64,000 nucleotides of DNA from the NCBI GenBank assembly GCA_958412345.1, contig CATYSO010000004.1, positions 68,358 to 132,357 of the forward strand, written 5' to 3'. Source of the stretch: an uncultured Collinsella sp. (GTDB lineage: Bacteria > Actinomycetota > Coriobacteriia > Coriobacteriales > Coriobacteriaceae). Positions 18,501 to 26,830 of this stretch are shown here, one piece after another (position 1 is the first letter of the stretch; every line of letters starts with the position of its first letter). Below the pieces are notes generated by a model. It had not been told where the DNA came from. It saw only the letters and a program-made list of their open reading frames with translations, and did not search any database. Position numbers and translations under genes: made by a program.

Positions 18501-19370
18501 CTCATCGCCGCCAACGATGCCACGGACGAGGATCTTGCCAACTACCTCGCGAACATCTCCAAGGTCACTGTCAACGGTACCGAGTACAGCGCGCAGGGCC
18601 GCGGTGCGGTAAAGATCTTCAACGCCGACGGCTCGCTTAACCTGGCGGCCGCCAATCAGGATAAATCGCTGGTGTTCAATGCCAACGGCGACTACCAGAT
18701 TGAGGTCGAGGCCACCGGCTACACCACCAACCTGCGCTTCACCTACACCAAGTCGGCCGACAAGACGGCACTCAACGCCGCAATTAAGGCCGCTGCCAAG
18801 TTGAGCAACGACCAGGGCACCTACACCGCCGCATCTTGGGCTGCGTTCCAGGACGCGCTGAGCGCTGCCCGGGGCGTTAACGAAAGCCCCGCGGCTTCCG
18901 ACGACGAGGTTGCCAACGCCCTCTCGACGCTCCAGAACGCTCAGGCCGCGCTCGCCAAGGCCGCAACGACCGACCAGAAGACCGACCTTAAGGTCGAGAT
19001 TGGCCGTGCCGATGCGCTGAACGAGTCCGACTACACCGCCGACTCCTGGAAGGCATACCAGTCCGCGCTGGCTGCAGCCCAATCCGTGCTTTCGAAGGAC
19101 GACGCCTCTGCCGCCGACGTCGAGGCGGCAACGACTGCACTCAAGGCCGCCCGCGAGGCGCTCGCCAAGCCCAGCCAGAGCTCCAAGGGCAACTCCATGA
19201 GCACCACGACGACGACCACCGATACCAAGAAGGCCAATGCATCCAAGAAGGACGCAAGCGGCCTCCCCGGCACCGGTGATACCCAGATCGCCACGGTCGG
19301 CATCTTCGCCGGTATCGGCGCCGCCATCGCGGCCGCCGGCGTCGCCATCCGCCGCCGCATGCAGCACTAG
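15543..19370 (+). CDS. Large sortase-anchored surface protein with FMN-bind-like and repeated modules
   Basis: This 1275-residue protein has a signal peptide (about 1-38, ending SAFA), an FMN-bind-like domain (about 90-205) whose flavin-attachment region reads VSTATISS, and two copies of a roughly 300-residue module. The copies begin GYAGLTWAEYWA (near 220) and MNIPYADFYAAE (near 628), each followed by a D-V-V/I-T-x-A-T motif and GSY. A helical repeat of FIVAR type lies near 545-610 and two more near 1070-1215. The C-terminus has LPGTGD, a hydrophobic span and RRRMQH, the sortase sorting signal. It precedes the flavinylation operon, so I infer a wall-anchored electron-transfer or ligand-binding role. 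Confidence 0.88.
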   Translation: MHNDNAVLRKLNTVGSNACRGALIAAMTVSMMPTSAFAAAATTETGSEATNNAPISATSEETKSLSSEYSLSAVSDDAASSSTSYDLTKIADGTYEGTATADSKDPLNKAGDEWNAADGKYDVNVSVTVKSGKIAKVEVADYSSLGDDDWDRMDKAVNGFSKKGTSYKGIVEQIETAGNTTSIDAVSTATISSNAIKAAVDNALQAAYDEQNPSTPATDEYTYGYAGLTWAEYWAGENVQAAGSSASSSELDSRNEADKGAFDVVTRATFNHGLHRGSYQCTDVIKTAEGVKIYPSYYPDSKSFVDVDGNVFSIDSKAKTVTAADGTVYTMTGHEVTGLKYVPVKIKTSDLEAFKASHSFVANGETLAGGYGENNLQAYSGLVADVDANTNGIKTVTNNNGTFNFSAAATGTDSGIEGQELKTATDIKPTVKEASGSYGEFLRVDLNGNYGDLGANMQSVTWTYYGDDATYTNALASYGTKFAADNWMHKSMGIQLGLTKSERCQLPEGTNGTGNWKLTVHALGYNDYTYTFQATDDNIVGAKEPVTDATKAQLQELYDKATSLDKSKYTEDSWTASSIETETAETKDLLAKKNLGEAEAAEQITHLQGALDALVSLYPQAGDYVLMNIPYADFYAAESNNAGTDIVTSATLQKTRSSLASGSYHVNSDGTDISGATFAVKVGEGDIDWSKFTRVTDNSSVTITTSIKGKESTTTYTGKNALFESASYSYYVLPAGEVPTNYKELTSDSEGNLSFGAVEGKETTELANVTADFKTSSKYGDYEIDFKNLREQMVDADGNQATVYGAVVNAADADGTTEGYGMRTVENIWKGKEIAWSCGLVNESHGSPLSSRHYKSMMGKTIKSVTFYTSTGTYTVAMNQYVPVKDADAAIKAKDASLDGANATVNADVTLPEGFDAAYQIDGQDVEPLASNARSSVSVTFDASALKPGSHTLTAIDKSGKFADISTGFTATSSKLVASFDAANLKLIAANDATDEDLANYLANISKVTVNGTEYSAQGRGAVKIFNADGSLNLAAANQDKSLVFNANGDYQIEVEATGYTTNLRFTYTKSADKTALNAAIKAAAKLSNDQGTYTAASWAAFQDALSAARGVNESPAASDDEVANALSTLQNAQAALAKAATTDQKTDLKVEIGRADALNESDYTADSWKAYQSALAAAQSVLSKDDASAADVEAATTALKAAREALAKPSQSSKGNSMSTTTTTTDTKKANASKKDASGLPGTGDTQIATVGIFAGIGAAIAAAGVAIRRRMQH

Positions 19371-19406
19371 CGCCTAAAACGCGCGCCACGCGCTCGCAAC
19401 GCAAGC

Positions 19407-19440
19407 GCCCGCAGCCCCAACCAGGGCTGCGGGCCTTTTC
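19407..19440 (+). terminator. Intrinsic terminator after the surface protein
   Basis: An 11-bp perfect stem GCCCGCAGCCC / GGGCTGCGGGC is followed by CTTTTC, 36 bases after the stop codon. It separates the surface protein gene from the operon that starts at 19471. Confidence 0.9.
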
Positions 19441-19470
19441 TCATACTCGACCACGGGAGACCACCCACAA

Positions 19471-20958
19471 ATGGACAACTACCAACCCAAGCACTCAAAA
19501 GCCAAGGCGCTCGGCCACGGCCTCGCCACGGCAGGCTTCATCGTGCCCTCGATCGCCGTGGGCGCAACCGTGGCCCTCGTGGTGTCCCAGTACACCCCGC
19601 TCGTGGCCAAGACGGTCGCCGCCACGCCCGCGCAAGAGGCCGCAGGCGCCGACCTCAAGACCGTCGACACCTCCAACGTCCAGAAGGAGACGGCAACGCC
19701 GGCAACCGAATCGCTCGACCCCTCGGCCTATGGTATGGACGCCGCAAACCTCAAGGACGGCACCTATGAAGGCACAGGTACCGGCTTTAGGGGCAGTATC
19801 ACCGTGCGCGTGACCATCGCGGGCGGCAAGATCGTGGCAATCGACATAGTGTCGTCTGCAGACGACCCAGCCTACTTTGGGCGTGCCCGGGCGATCACCC
19901 AGTCGGTGATTAGCGCTCAGTCGACGTCGGTCGACACTATCTCGGGTGCCACGTATTCATCAAAAGGCCTGCTCATGGCCATCAAAAACGCACTGGTCAA
20001 GGCATCGGGCGGGCTTGCCGAGGCTGTTGCCCCCGCCCCTGCGGCCGGCGGCTCCTCCAATAAGCCCCACCACACCATCGACCCCTTCACGCCCGCCGGC
20101 GGCTACGCAGACGGCGTCTACACCGACTCCGCCTGGGGATACAGCGAGGACATGCCCGTCAGCGTGCGCGTGACCATCGCGAACGGCAAGATCGCCAACA
20201 TAGAACTCGTGAACACGGGCGACACGCCCGAGTATTGGAGCCGCGCCTGGAACGCACTCCCCGGGCTCGTCATGCAAAAGCAAAGCGTCAATGTCGACAC
20301 TGTGACAGGAGCCACGTATTCGAGCGAGGGCATCCTGGGCGCCATCCAGGGCTGCCTTAAGCAGGCCGCAGCCGGCACAAAGGACCCCGAGCCCGCGCCC
20401 GGCCCCGCGCCCAACCCGGACCCCTCGCCCGACACGCCAGACGAGGTCCACTACGCCGACGGCGACTTTACAGGCTACGCCCTCTGCAAAAACGAGGAGG
20501 ACGACGAAGCCTTCAGCCCCTACTACGTCAAGCTCACCGTCACCGTTAAGGACGGCAAGGTTACCGGTATCCACGATATCGAGGGTGTAGGCGGCAAGCC
20601 TGACGAGAGCCTCTCCGACGCGCTTGATCCCTTTGACGAGGATAACGAGCCCTACCTCGATAACGCCATCGACGGCCGCACCTTCCGCGGTACCGTCTAC
20701 ACCGGCATCCCCGAGCAGCTGCTCGCGGGCACCGAGGCTGGCAAGATCGACGTGGTGGCGCGCGCCACCTACTCCAGCCGCGCCATCGCCAACGCCTACA
20801 CCGACGCCCTCGCGCGCTCGGCCGCGGCTTATAAGGACGCGAACGACAGCAAAGGCGACAAGGCAGACGCTTCTGACAAGACAAACGCCCCCGATGAGCC
20901 TACGGCCAACCCGACCGCCGCAAACGGGGCCACCGAGGAGGCTGGCGCCCATGCGTAA
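19471..20958 (+). CDS. Membrane-anchored protein with three FMN-bind domains
   Basis: The 495-residue protein has an N-terminal membrane anchor (about 18-47), then three extracytoplasmic FMN-bind domains (about 96-175, 213-297, 329-445). Two carry the consensus ApbE flavinylation motif: TISGATYSS (T161) and TVTGATYSS (T282). The third reads VARATYSS (T433), a weaker match. Low-complexity Pro/Ala linkers separate the domains, giving a possible chain of covalently bound flavins across the cell wall. The next gene overlaps its end by 8 bases, and ApbE is encoded in the same operon. Confidence 0.9.
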   Translation: MDNYQPKHSKAKALGHGLATAGFIVPSIAVGATVALVVSQYTPLVAKTVAATPAQEAAGADLKTVDTSNVQKETATPATESLDPSAYGMDAANLKDGTYEGTGTGFRGSITVRVTIAGGKIVAIDIVSSADDPAYFGRARAITQSVISAQSTSVDTISGATYSSKGLLMAIKNALVKASGGLAEAVAPAPAAGGSSNKPHHTIDPFTPAGGYADGVYTDSAWGYSEDMPVSVRVTIANGKIANIELVNTGDTPEYWSRAWNALPGLVMQKQSVNVDTVTGATYSSEGILGAIQGCLKQAAAGTKDPEPAPGPAPNPDPSPDTPDEVHYADGDFTGYALCKNEEDDEAFSPYYVKLTVTVKDGKVTGIHDIEGVGGKPDESLSDALDPFDEDNEPYLDNAIDGRTFRGTVYTGIPEQLLAGTEAGKIDVVARATYSSRAIANAYTDALARSAAAYKDANDSKGDKADASDKTNAPDEPTANPTAANGATEEAGAHA

Positions 20959-21424
20959 CCCGTTTGCCCTCCTTGGGCGCCACCTCTGGCGCAACCGCAA
21001 TTTCTATCTCAAAGCCGTCAACGCCGCGGCCGTCGTCGCCATCGTGGCGGGCTACAGCAGCTGGGCCGCCCAGGCGGCAGAGGCCGACGCCCGCACCCAG
21101 GCGGAGGCTGTCCAGGCCGAGCGCTCGCAGACGCGCGGCGCCTACGACACCGACGGCACCTTCGAGGGCAGCGCCCAGGGCTACGGCGGCACTGTCACCT
21201 GCCGCGTGACCATCGAGAACGGATACATCGAAAGCGTCGAGGTCACGGACCACGCCGGCGAGACCCCCGCCTACTTTGCGCAGGCCGAGGGCCTCACGCA
21301 GACCATCTGCGATGCCCAGGGAACCAACGTCGACACCGTCTCGGGTGCCACGTTCTCGAGTGCCGGCATCCTAAACGCCGTCAACGCGGCGCTTGAGCAG
21401 AGCAACGCCGGAGGTACGCAGTAA
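20951..21424 (+). CDS. Small membrane-anchored FMN-bind protein
   Basis: The 157-residue product has a membrane anchor (about 20-40) and one FMN-bind domain (about 66-150) with flavinylation motif TVSGATFSS (T134). It resembles the periplasmic domain of RnfG/NqrC. I start it at 20951 (MRNPFALLG), inside the preceding gene's end; its stop overlaps the ATG of the Fe-S membrane protein (TAATG). Position suggests it passes electrons between that protein and the three-domain flavoprotein. Confidence 0.9.
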   Translation: MRNPFALLGRHLWRNRNFYLKAVNAAAVVAIVAGYSSWAAQAAEADARTQAEAVQAERSQTRGAYDTDGTFEGSAQGYGGTVTCRVTIENGYIESVEVTDHAGETPAYFAQAEGLTQTICDAQGTNVDTVSGATFSSAGILNAVNAALEQSNAGGTQ

Positions 21425-22461
21425 TGGCCAGGACTGCATCCACCAAGACCCGCGGCGCAAAGCGCCCCGCGGGAACCCTTGAGAGCCTGCGCAACGGCGC
21501 AAACGTCATCGCGCACCCCAAAAACAAGATGCAGGAGCGCCTGCGCCGACAGTACCTCCATCGCGGCGTGCGCTGGTGCGTACAGCTCGGCTTTCTCATC
21601 TGCTTCCCGGCCGCCTGGAACGCCGCCTTCAACGGCGTCAAGTACATCTTCACGCAGCTCGGGAGCCATGCACCCATCGAGCTCACCGGCTTTTTATCCC
21701 TGCTTTTGGCCCTCTTGGCCTTCATCTGCGTGTTCGGCCGTTTCTTCTGCGGCTTTGCCTGCGCCTTCGGTACGCTCGGCGATATCGTCTACGCGCTTGC
21801 AACCCCGCTGCGCCGGGCGCTCCGCCTTGAGGGCAAGGGCGCGCATCGGCTCCCTGCGGGCGTGCAGCACGCGCTCCAGCTCGTCAAGTACGCCGTCCTC
21901 GCGGGCATCTGCGCCCTCTGCATGATGGGCATCTGGCCCCAGGTCTCGGGCGCGAGCCCCTGGGTCGCCTTCGCCGGCATCACCGCGCGCTCGCTCGAGG
22001 ACATCGCGCCCACGGCCTTTGCCGCACTTGGCGCGGTCATGGTTGGGATGGCCCTTGTCGAGCGTTTCTTCTGCCAGTTCCTCTGCCCCTTCGGCGCCAT
22101 ATTCTCGCTGCTGCCGGTGTTGCCGATCTCGCTTTTCAACCGCCGCCGCGAAAGCTGTGCGCGCGGTTGCAACCGCTGCCAGGACAGCTGCCCGGTACGC
22201 ATCCACCCCGAGCGCGCCGACCTGCAATCGGGCGAGTGCATCGCCTGCGGGCGCTGCGCCGATGGCTGCCCCATGGCCAACGTGACGCTCGCCCGGCTCG
22301 ACGGCTTTAAGCGCGATCAGGCAACCGACGATGCCAGCGAGCTCGCGCAGGGCAACACCCGCAAGCGCCCGCCCGCAGGGCCCGCCATTCTCGGGACCGA
22401 GGTTGCGCTCACGCTCGTCAAGGCTGCCATCCTCGCCGCGCTCTGCCACCTGCTCATGTAA
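21424..22461 (+). CDS. NapH-like polytopic 4Fe-4S membrane protein
   Basis: The 345-residue protein has about five membrane spans and two membrane-edge CxxxC motifs (FCGFACAFG near 109, FCQFLCPFG near 217) typical of NapH/RdxA-type quinol oxidation modules. A C-terminal ferredoxin-like part carries C245/C249/C252/C256 and C272/C275/C278/C282, enough for two 4Fe-4S clusters. It could draw electrons from the quinone pool or cytoplasmic donors and pass them to the flavoproteins outside. The path is inferred from gene order. Confidence 0.9.
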   Translation: MARTASTKTRGAKRPAGTLESLRNGANVIAHPKNKMQERLRRQYLHRGVRWCVQLGFLICFPAAWNAAFNGVKYIFTQLGSHAPIELTGFLSLLLALLAFICVFGRFFCGFACAFGTLGDIVYALATPLRRALRLEGKGAHRLPAGVQHALQLVKYAVLAGICALCMMGIWPQVSGASPWVAFAGITARSLEDIAPTAFAALGAVMVGMALVERFFCQFLCPFGAIFSLLPVLPISLFNRRRESCARGCNRCQDSCPVRIHPERADLQSGECIACGRCADGCPMANVTLARLDGFKRDQATDDASELAQGNTRKRPPAGPAILGTEVALTLVKAAILAALCHLLM

Positions 22462-22550
22462 GGGACGCGCACCCGCGGCCCGACGCCCCGTCAGCACCGA
22501 GTCGTGCAGGCGCAGGCTCATCCGTAACGCCACCGACCAGAAAGCTCGCC

Positions 22551-23624
22551 ATGATCCAGACCCCCCACACCATCGACCGCCGCACGTTTATCGCCCTCGC
22601 AGGCGGGGCCCTCGTCTCTTGCGCCGGTGCACTTACCGGCTGCTCGGGCACGCAGGGCGGCTCGGGCTCTGCAGCCGCGTCCAAAGCGGGCTCCGCGGGC
22701 TCCGACAGCTCGCCCAAGGTGCAGAGCACGACGCTCTTTGTCTTCGACACTGTCGTGAATATCAGCGCCCAGTGCAGCAAAAAGGTCATGGACGAGGTCG
22801 CCGACCGCTGCACCTACTTTGAGAACAAGTTCTCGCGCACCGTGGAGGGCTCGGATATCTGGAACATCAACAATGCAGGCGGCAAGCCCGTGGAAGTCGC
22901 GCACGAGACCGCCGAGGTCATCGAGGCAGCCATCCGCTATGCCGAGGAGTCCGACGGGCTCTTTGACATCACCATCGGCGCCGTCTCGAGCCTCTGGGAT
23001 TTTGACAACGAGGTCAAGCCCGCAGATGAGGACATCCAGGCGGCACTGCCCCATGTCGACTATCGCACCATCACGGTCGACGGTACCACCGTCACCCTCT
23101 CCGACCCCGAGGCCAAGCTCGACTTGGGTGGTATCGCCAAGGGCTACATCACCGACGACCTCGTGGCGCTCTTTAAGAAGCACGGCGTCGGAAATGCCTC
23201 CATCAGCCTGGGCGGCAACGTCTACGTGATGGGCAAGAGCTTTGACGGCGACGCCTGGAACGTGGGCGTGCAAGACCCCAACGGCGCGCAGGACGACGTG
23301 CTCGCCACCGTCAAGACGCGCAACCGCTCCCTTGTGACGAGCGGCCTCTATGAGCGCGGCTTTGAGCAGGACGGCACGTTCTACTACCACATCCTCGACC
23401 CCAAAACGGGCTACCCCGCCGCCACCGACCTCAAGAGCGCCTCGATTATGACCAAGAAATCCGTGCTTGGGGACGCCTACTCTACCATCCTGTTTTTGCT
23501 CGGGCACGACCGCGCCATGGAGCTCATCGAGAGCGACGACCGCTTTGAAGGCGGCGTTTTAGTCGATATGGACGATCGCGCCACCAAGAGCGACGGCTCG
23601 ACGTTCAAGATCTTGCAGGACTAG
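22551..23624 (+). CDS. apbE: FAD:protein FMN transferase (ApbE), lipoprotein
   Basis: ApbE attaches FMN covalently to the threonine of SGAT-type motifs, using FAD as donor. The 357-residue sequence starts with a DRRTF twin-arginine-like segment and a lipobox LTGC (C31), so it would be exported and lipid-anchored. Family motifs LDLGGIAKGY and SLGGNV and the C-terminal TGYPAATDLKSASIM are present. Its likely substrates are the three FMN-bind proteins encoded upstream. Confidence 0.95.
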   Translation: MIQTPHTIDRRTFIALAGGALVSCAGALTGCSGTQGGSGSAAASKAGSAGSDSSPKVQSTTLFVFDTVVNISAQCSKKVMDEVADRCTYFENKFSRTVEGSDIWNINNAGGKPVEVAHETAEVIEAAIRYAEESDGLFDITIGAVSSLWDFDNEVKPADEDIQAALPHVDYRTITVDGTTVTLSDPEAKLDLGGIAKGYITDDLVALFKKHGVGNASISLGGNVYVMGKSFDGDAWNVGVQDPNGAQDDVLATVKTRNRSLVTSGLYERGFEQDGTFYYHILDPKTGYPAATDLKSASIMTKKSVLGDAYSTILFLLGHDRAMELIESDDRFEGGVLVDMDDRATKSDGSTFKILQD

Positions 23625-23629
23625 GAGCC

Positions 23630-24046
23630 ATGATGGTCAAGCGCAAAGGTGCGCGCGATGGGCGCGACAACAAAAGACTCAACCTCATCCTGGTTTTGGC
23701 GATAGCGGCCATCGCATGCGTCGGCTTGGTCGCCACGCGTCTGATGGGAGCAAACACGAACGCCGACACGGCCACAGTCGTTATCCGCGATGGAGAGCAA
23801 AACGTCTACGAGCTTCCTCTGAGCCAGAACACGACCAAGAGCGTTACGACCGACTTGGGAACCAACCTCATCGAAATCAAAGATGGACGCGTGCACGTCG
23901 AGAAGGCAGACTGTCCCAACCAGGATTGCGTGCACCAGGGCTGGATTGACGCTGCCGGGCAGCAAATTGTCTGCCTTCCGCACAAACTCACCGTCGATAT
24001 CGTCGACGAGAGCGCCAAGACCACCTACGACGTAGTGGGGCGCTAA
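23630..24046 (+). CDS. NusG domain II-containing membrane-anchored protein
   Basis: The 138-residue product has an N-terminal membrane span (about 18-36) and an extracytoplasmic NusG-II-like beta domain with a cysteine pair, ADCPNQDCVHQGW, and a third cysteine in IVCLPHKLTV. Such proteins are regularly encoded between apbE and Gx-transporter genes in Firmicutes and Actinobacteria, but their role is unknown. It follows apbE by 5 bases. Confidence 0.85.
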   Translation: MMVKRKGARDGRDNKRLNLILVLAIAAIACVGLVATRLMGANTNADTATVVIRDGEQNVYELPLSQNTTKSVTTDLGTNLIEIKDGRVHVEKADCPNQDCVHQGWIDAAGQQIVCLPHKLTVDIVDESAKTTYDVVGR

Positions 24047-24049
24047 TCC

Positions 24050-25207
24050 GTGGAGATGGTCGATATCGAGCACGCTCGCCGCCTGGCGCGCGTTTCGCTG
24101 TTGTGCGCCTGCGCATTGGTACTGTCCTATCTGGAGACCATGATTCCGCTGCCCGTCGCGGTGCCCGGCATTAAACTGGGCCTTGCCAACGTGGCCGTAG
24201 TCGTCGCGCTCTATACACTCGATGTCAAAAGCGCCGCCGCCGTTGCGCTCGTCAAGGTCTTTGCATCGGGCTTTTTGTTTGGTTCGCCCATGATGCTCGT
24301 CTATAGCCTGGGCGGCACGGTCCTCGCCTTTATCGGCATGGTCGCCCTTGCTGCCGTGCCGGGTGTTGGCTTGGTGCCCGTGAGCATGCTTGCCGCCGTG
24401 CTGCACAATGTAGGCCAGCTGGGCGTTGCCGCCATGGCGCTGCAGACCCCGGCAGTCTTTATCAATCTGGGCGTTCTGGGCGTCGCCGCCTGCGTCACCG
24501 GCGGCATTACGGGCGCGGTGGCAGAAGGTGCGCTCGCCGGTATTGAGCAAGCCGATGACACACGTCCCTCCGTCGATTGCGCTGCACTTGCCGCCAATAT
24601 CGTGGCAGGAGAGCGCATCGCCTTTGTCGGCACCAACGGCAGTGGCAAAAGCACCTGTGCTCTCGAGCTTGCGGGGCTGCTCAAAGACGTGAACGGGCAC
24701 GCTATGTGCGTGCAGGGCACCGTAGGCCTTGCTTTTCAGGATCCCGATAACCAGATCGTCGCTCCAATCGTGCGAGATGACATCGCCTTTGGACTCGAAA
24801 ACCGCGGTGTCCCCCGCGACGAAATGCGTTCAGAAGTCTTGCAGGCACTCAACGAGCTTGGCATTGTCGAGCTTGAGCAACGCGATGTCGCCACGCTCTC
24901 GGGCGGCCAAAAACAACGCGTGGCGGCGTCGGGATTGGTTGCGCTCACCCCTTCGCTCATGATTTTTGACGAGACGACCGCCATGCTCGACGAGACCGCC
25001 CGCGAGGCCGTCAATGATCTCATCGATCATCTTTGCCAGCGCGATGTTGCCGTGATCCAGATCACGCAGTTGCTCGACGAGGTCGCGCGCGCCGACCGAG
25101 TCGCCGTCTTCGAGGCGGGCGCCATCGCATACCTGGGTACCGTGCAAGATCTTGCCGACCAGCGCGATCTGCTCATTCGATGCGGCCTGGAGGAACTGTG
25201 TCGTTAA
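24050..25207 (+). CDS. Gx transporter (S-component-like) fused to an ECF ATPase
   Basis: Residues about 10-165 are a hydrophobic Gx transporter / heptaprenyl-diphosphate-synthase-I-like domain, which resembles substrate-binding S components. Residues about 172-385 are an ECF-type ATPase with Walker A GTNGSGKS (194-201), Q-loop AFQDPDNQ, signature LSGGQKQR (283-290) and Walker B LMIFDE. The frame is uninterrupted, so this is a real fusion. Start is GTG at 24050 or ATG at 24056. With the next gene it supplies S, A, A' and T parts of one transporter. Cargo could be a flavin or an isoprenoid/quinone precursor. Confidence 0.85.
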   Translation: MEMVDIEHARRLARVSLLCACALVLSYLETMIPLPVAVPGIKLGLANVAVVVALYTLDVKSAAAVALVKVFASGFLFGSPMMLVYSLGGTVLAFIGMVALAAVPGVGLVPVSMLAAVLHNVGQLGVAAMALQTPAVFINLGVLGVAACVTGGITGAVAEGALAGIEQADDTRPSVDCAALAANIVAGERIAFVGTNGSGKSTCALELAGLLKDVNGHAMCVQGTVGLAFQDPDNQIVAPIVRDDIAFGLENRGVPRDEMRSEVLQALNELGIVELEQRDVATLSGGQKQRVAASGLVALTPSLMIFDETTAMLDETAREAVNDLIDHLCQRDVAVIQITQLLDEVARADRVAVFEAGAIAYLGTVQDLADQRDLLIRCGLEELCR

Positions 25208-26736
25208 CTTGCTCAAACATAACCGTCCGCTATCCCGAAGCAGACGCCTGTACCCTATCTCGTGTTTCGTTGGAAATTAGGCCCGGCAGCGTGATCGGTA
25301 TCGCAGGCACCTCTGGCTCCGGCAAGTCAACGCTGCTGCGTGTCCTTGCCGGAGCGCTTGCCGTGCAGGCGGGGTCTGTCGTGGCGGACGGCACCGCGCT
25401 TGGCACACACCCCACGGCGGATGAACTTCGTACGTACCGCAAAACCGTGGCACTCGTGCAGCAACGCCCCGAGCAGCAGTTTTTTGCCGCCACGGTCTTT
25501 GACGAGGTGGCGTTTGGCCCCCGCAATCTTGGACTGGACGAAGCCGAGGTCAAGCGACGCGTTGGCACATCGCTCGCCAGCGTCGGGTTTGATCTCGCCG
25601 CCATCGGCGACACAAGCCCCTTTGCCCATTCTGGCGGAGAGCAGCGCCGTATCGCCGTTGCCGATATGCTTGCACTCGAGACACCGTATTTGCTGCTCGA
25701 CGAGCCCAGCGCTGGACTCGATCCCCGCGCCCACCGGCTGCTACTCGAGCGCTTGGCTCAACTCGCACGCCACGGCCGCGGCATTGTAATCGCCACGCAC
25801 GATTCGCGTGTGCTGAGCATCTGCGACAAGGCCTTTCGGCTGCAGGACGGCATGCTGCTGCCGCAAAGTTCCGAGGGCATCCAGGTGACATCCGTTGGCG
25901 TGACGGCCGTACGTCCCGTGGAAACCGGACATACTCCGCCAGCGTCCAAGGCGGTCTCGTTTGGCATCTTTCGTCCGGGGTCAAGCCTCGTTCACCTGCT
26001 GCACCCCGCCACCAAGCTTGTATTCTGCATGCTCTTTATGATTGCCGGCTTTATCGCCCAGCAGCCCGGCGCCCTTGCCGCCGTCGCGCTCACCGCATTC
26101 GCCTCGCTCGCCGCAAGCGGCAGTTCGATGCGCCAGGCGCTTCGTGCCCTCAAGCCATTTCGCTGGCTTATGGGGTTTGTCCTGGTCTTCAACGCGCTCT
26201 TTACGGCATCGGGGACTCTGCTGTTGCAGGCGGGACCCGTGCAGATCACCTCGGGTGGTCTGCTCTTTGGCGCGCTCTGCGTGCTGCGTTTTGCCCTCAT
26301 TATGCTGGGGACATCGACACTCATGGCGACCACCTCCCCCACCGCACTCGCCGATGGCGCCGCGGCGCTTCTGAGGCCCCTCGCCCGTTTTGGCCTGCGC
26401 ACCGACGATGCCACCGTCGCCATACAGCTCACGCTTCGTTTTGTCCCCGTGCTTATCGAAGAGTTCAATCGTATCAAGGCCGCTCAGGAAGCGCGCTTGG
26501 CGCGCTTTGACAGTCCCTCGCCCCTGCAGCGTGCACGCGCCCTTGTCCCTGTCATAACACCTTTATTTAGCAGTGCGCTGCGCCGCTCCGACACGCTCGC
26601 GCTCGCTATGGTCAACCGCGAATATGGAACGCGCCCACCTGTCAGCAGAACCTGTCTGCGCGACTATCGCTTTAATCGGGCAGACCTTGCTGTTCTGACG
26701 CTCGGATGCTGCATCGTTGCGATTGCGCTACTCTAG
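25198..26736 (+). CDS. ECF ATPase fused to EcfT transmembrane subunit
   Basis: The 512-residue protein has an ATPase half (1-225) with Walker A GTSGSGKS (37-44), signature HSGGEQRR and Walker B YLLLDEPSAGLD. The second half (about 255-512) is an EcfT-like membrane domain beginning LHPATKLVFCMLF and containing the coupling motif region AQEARLARFD. It starts at GTG 25198 after GGAGGAA and overlaps the upstream gene by 10 bases. It completes the ECF energizing module of which the previous protein holds the other ATPase. Confidence 0.9.
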   Translation: MSLTCSNITVRYPEADACTLSRVSLEIRPGSVIGIAGTSGSGKSTLLRVLAGALAVQAGSVVADGTALGTHPTADELRTYRKTVALVQQRPEQQFFAATVFDEVAFGPRNLGLDEAEVKRRVGTSLASVGFDLAAIGDTSPFAHSGGEQRRIAVADMLALETPYLLLDEPSAGLDPRAHRLLLERLAQLARHGRGIVIATHDSRVLSICDKAFRLQDGMLLPQSSEGIQVTSVGVTAVRPVETGHTPPASKAVSFGIFRPGSSLVHLLHPATKLVFCMLFMIAGFIAQQPGALAAVALTAFASLAASGSSMRQALRALKPFRWLMGFVLVFNALFTASGTLLLQAGPVQITSGGLLFGALCVLRFALIMLGTSTLMATTSPTALADGAAALLRPLARFGLRTDDATVAIQLTLRFVPVLIEEFNRIKAAQEARLARFDSPSPLQRARALVPVITPLFSSALRRSDTLALAMVNREYGTRPPVSRTCLRDYRFNRADLAVLTLGCCIVAIALL

Positions 26737-26830
26737 GGCTCGGCATGCCATGCCACTCGCCGGAATGCGGCATATGACTTGCATGTCGTTTGCGATAATG
26801 CCTATATGAATGCTATGAGAGGAGTCCCCC

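Noticed and set aside
17325..19367. A 680-codon open frame antisense to the large surface protein gene
   Set aside because: It mirrors the codon bias of a well-supported gene on the other strand, has no ribosome binding site and shows only low-complexity Gly/Val/Leu sequence.
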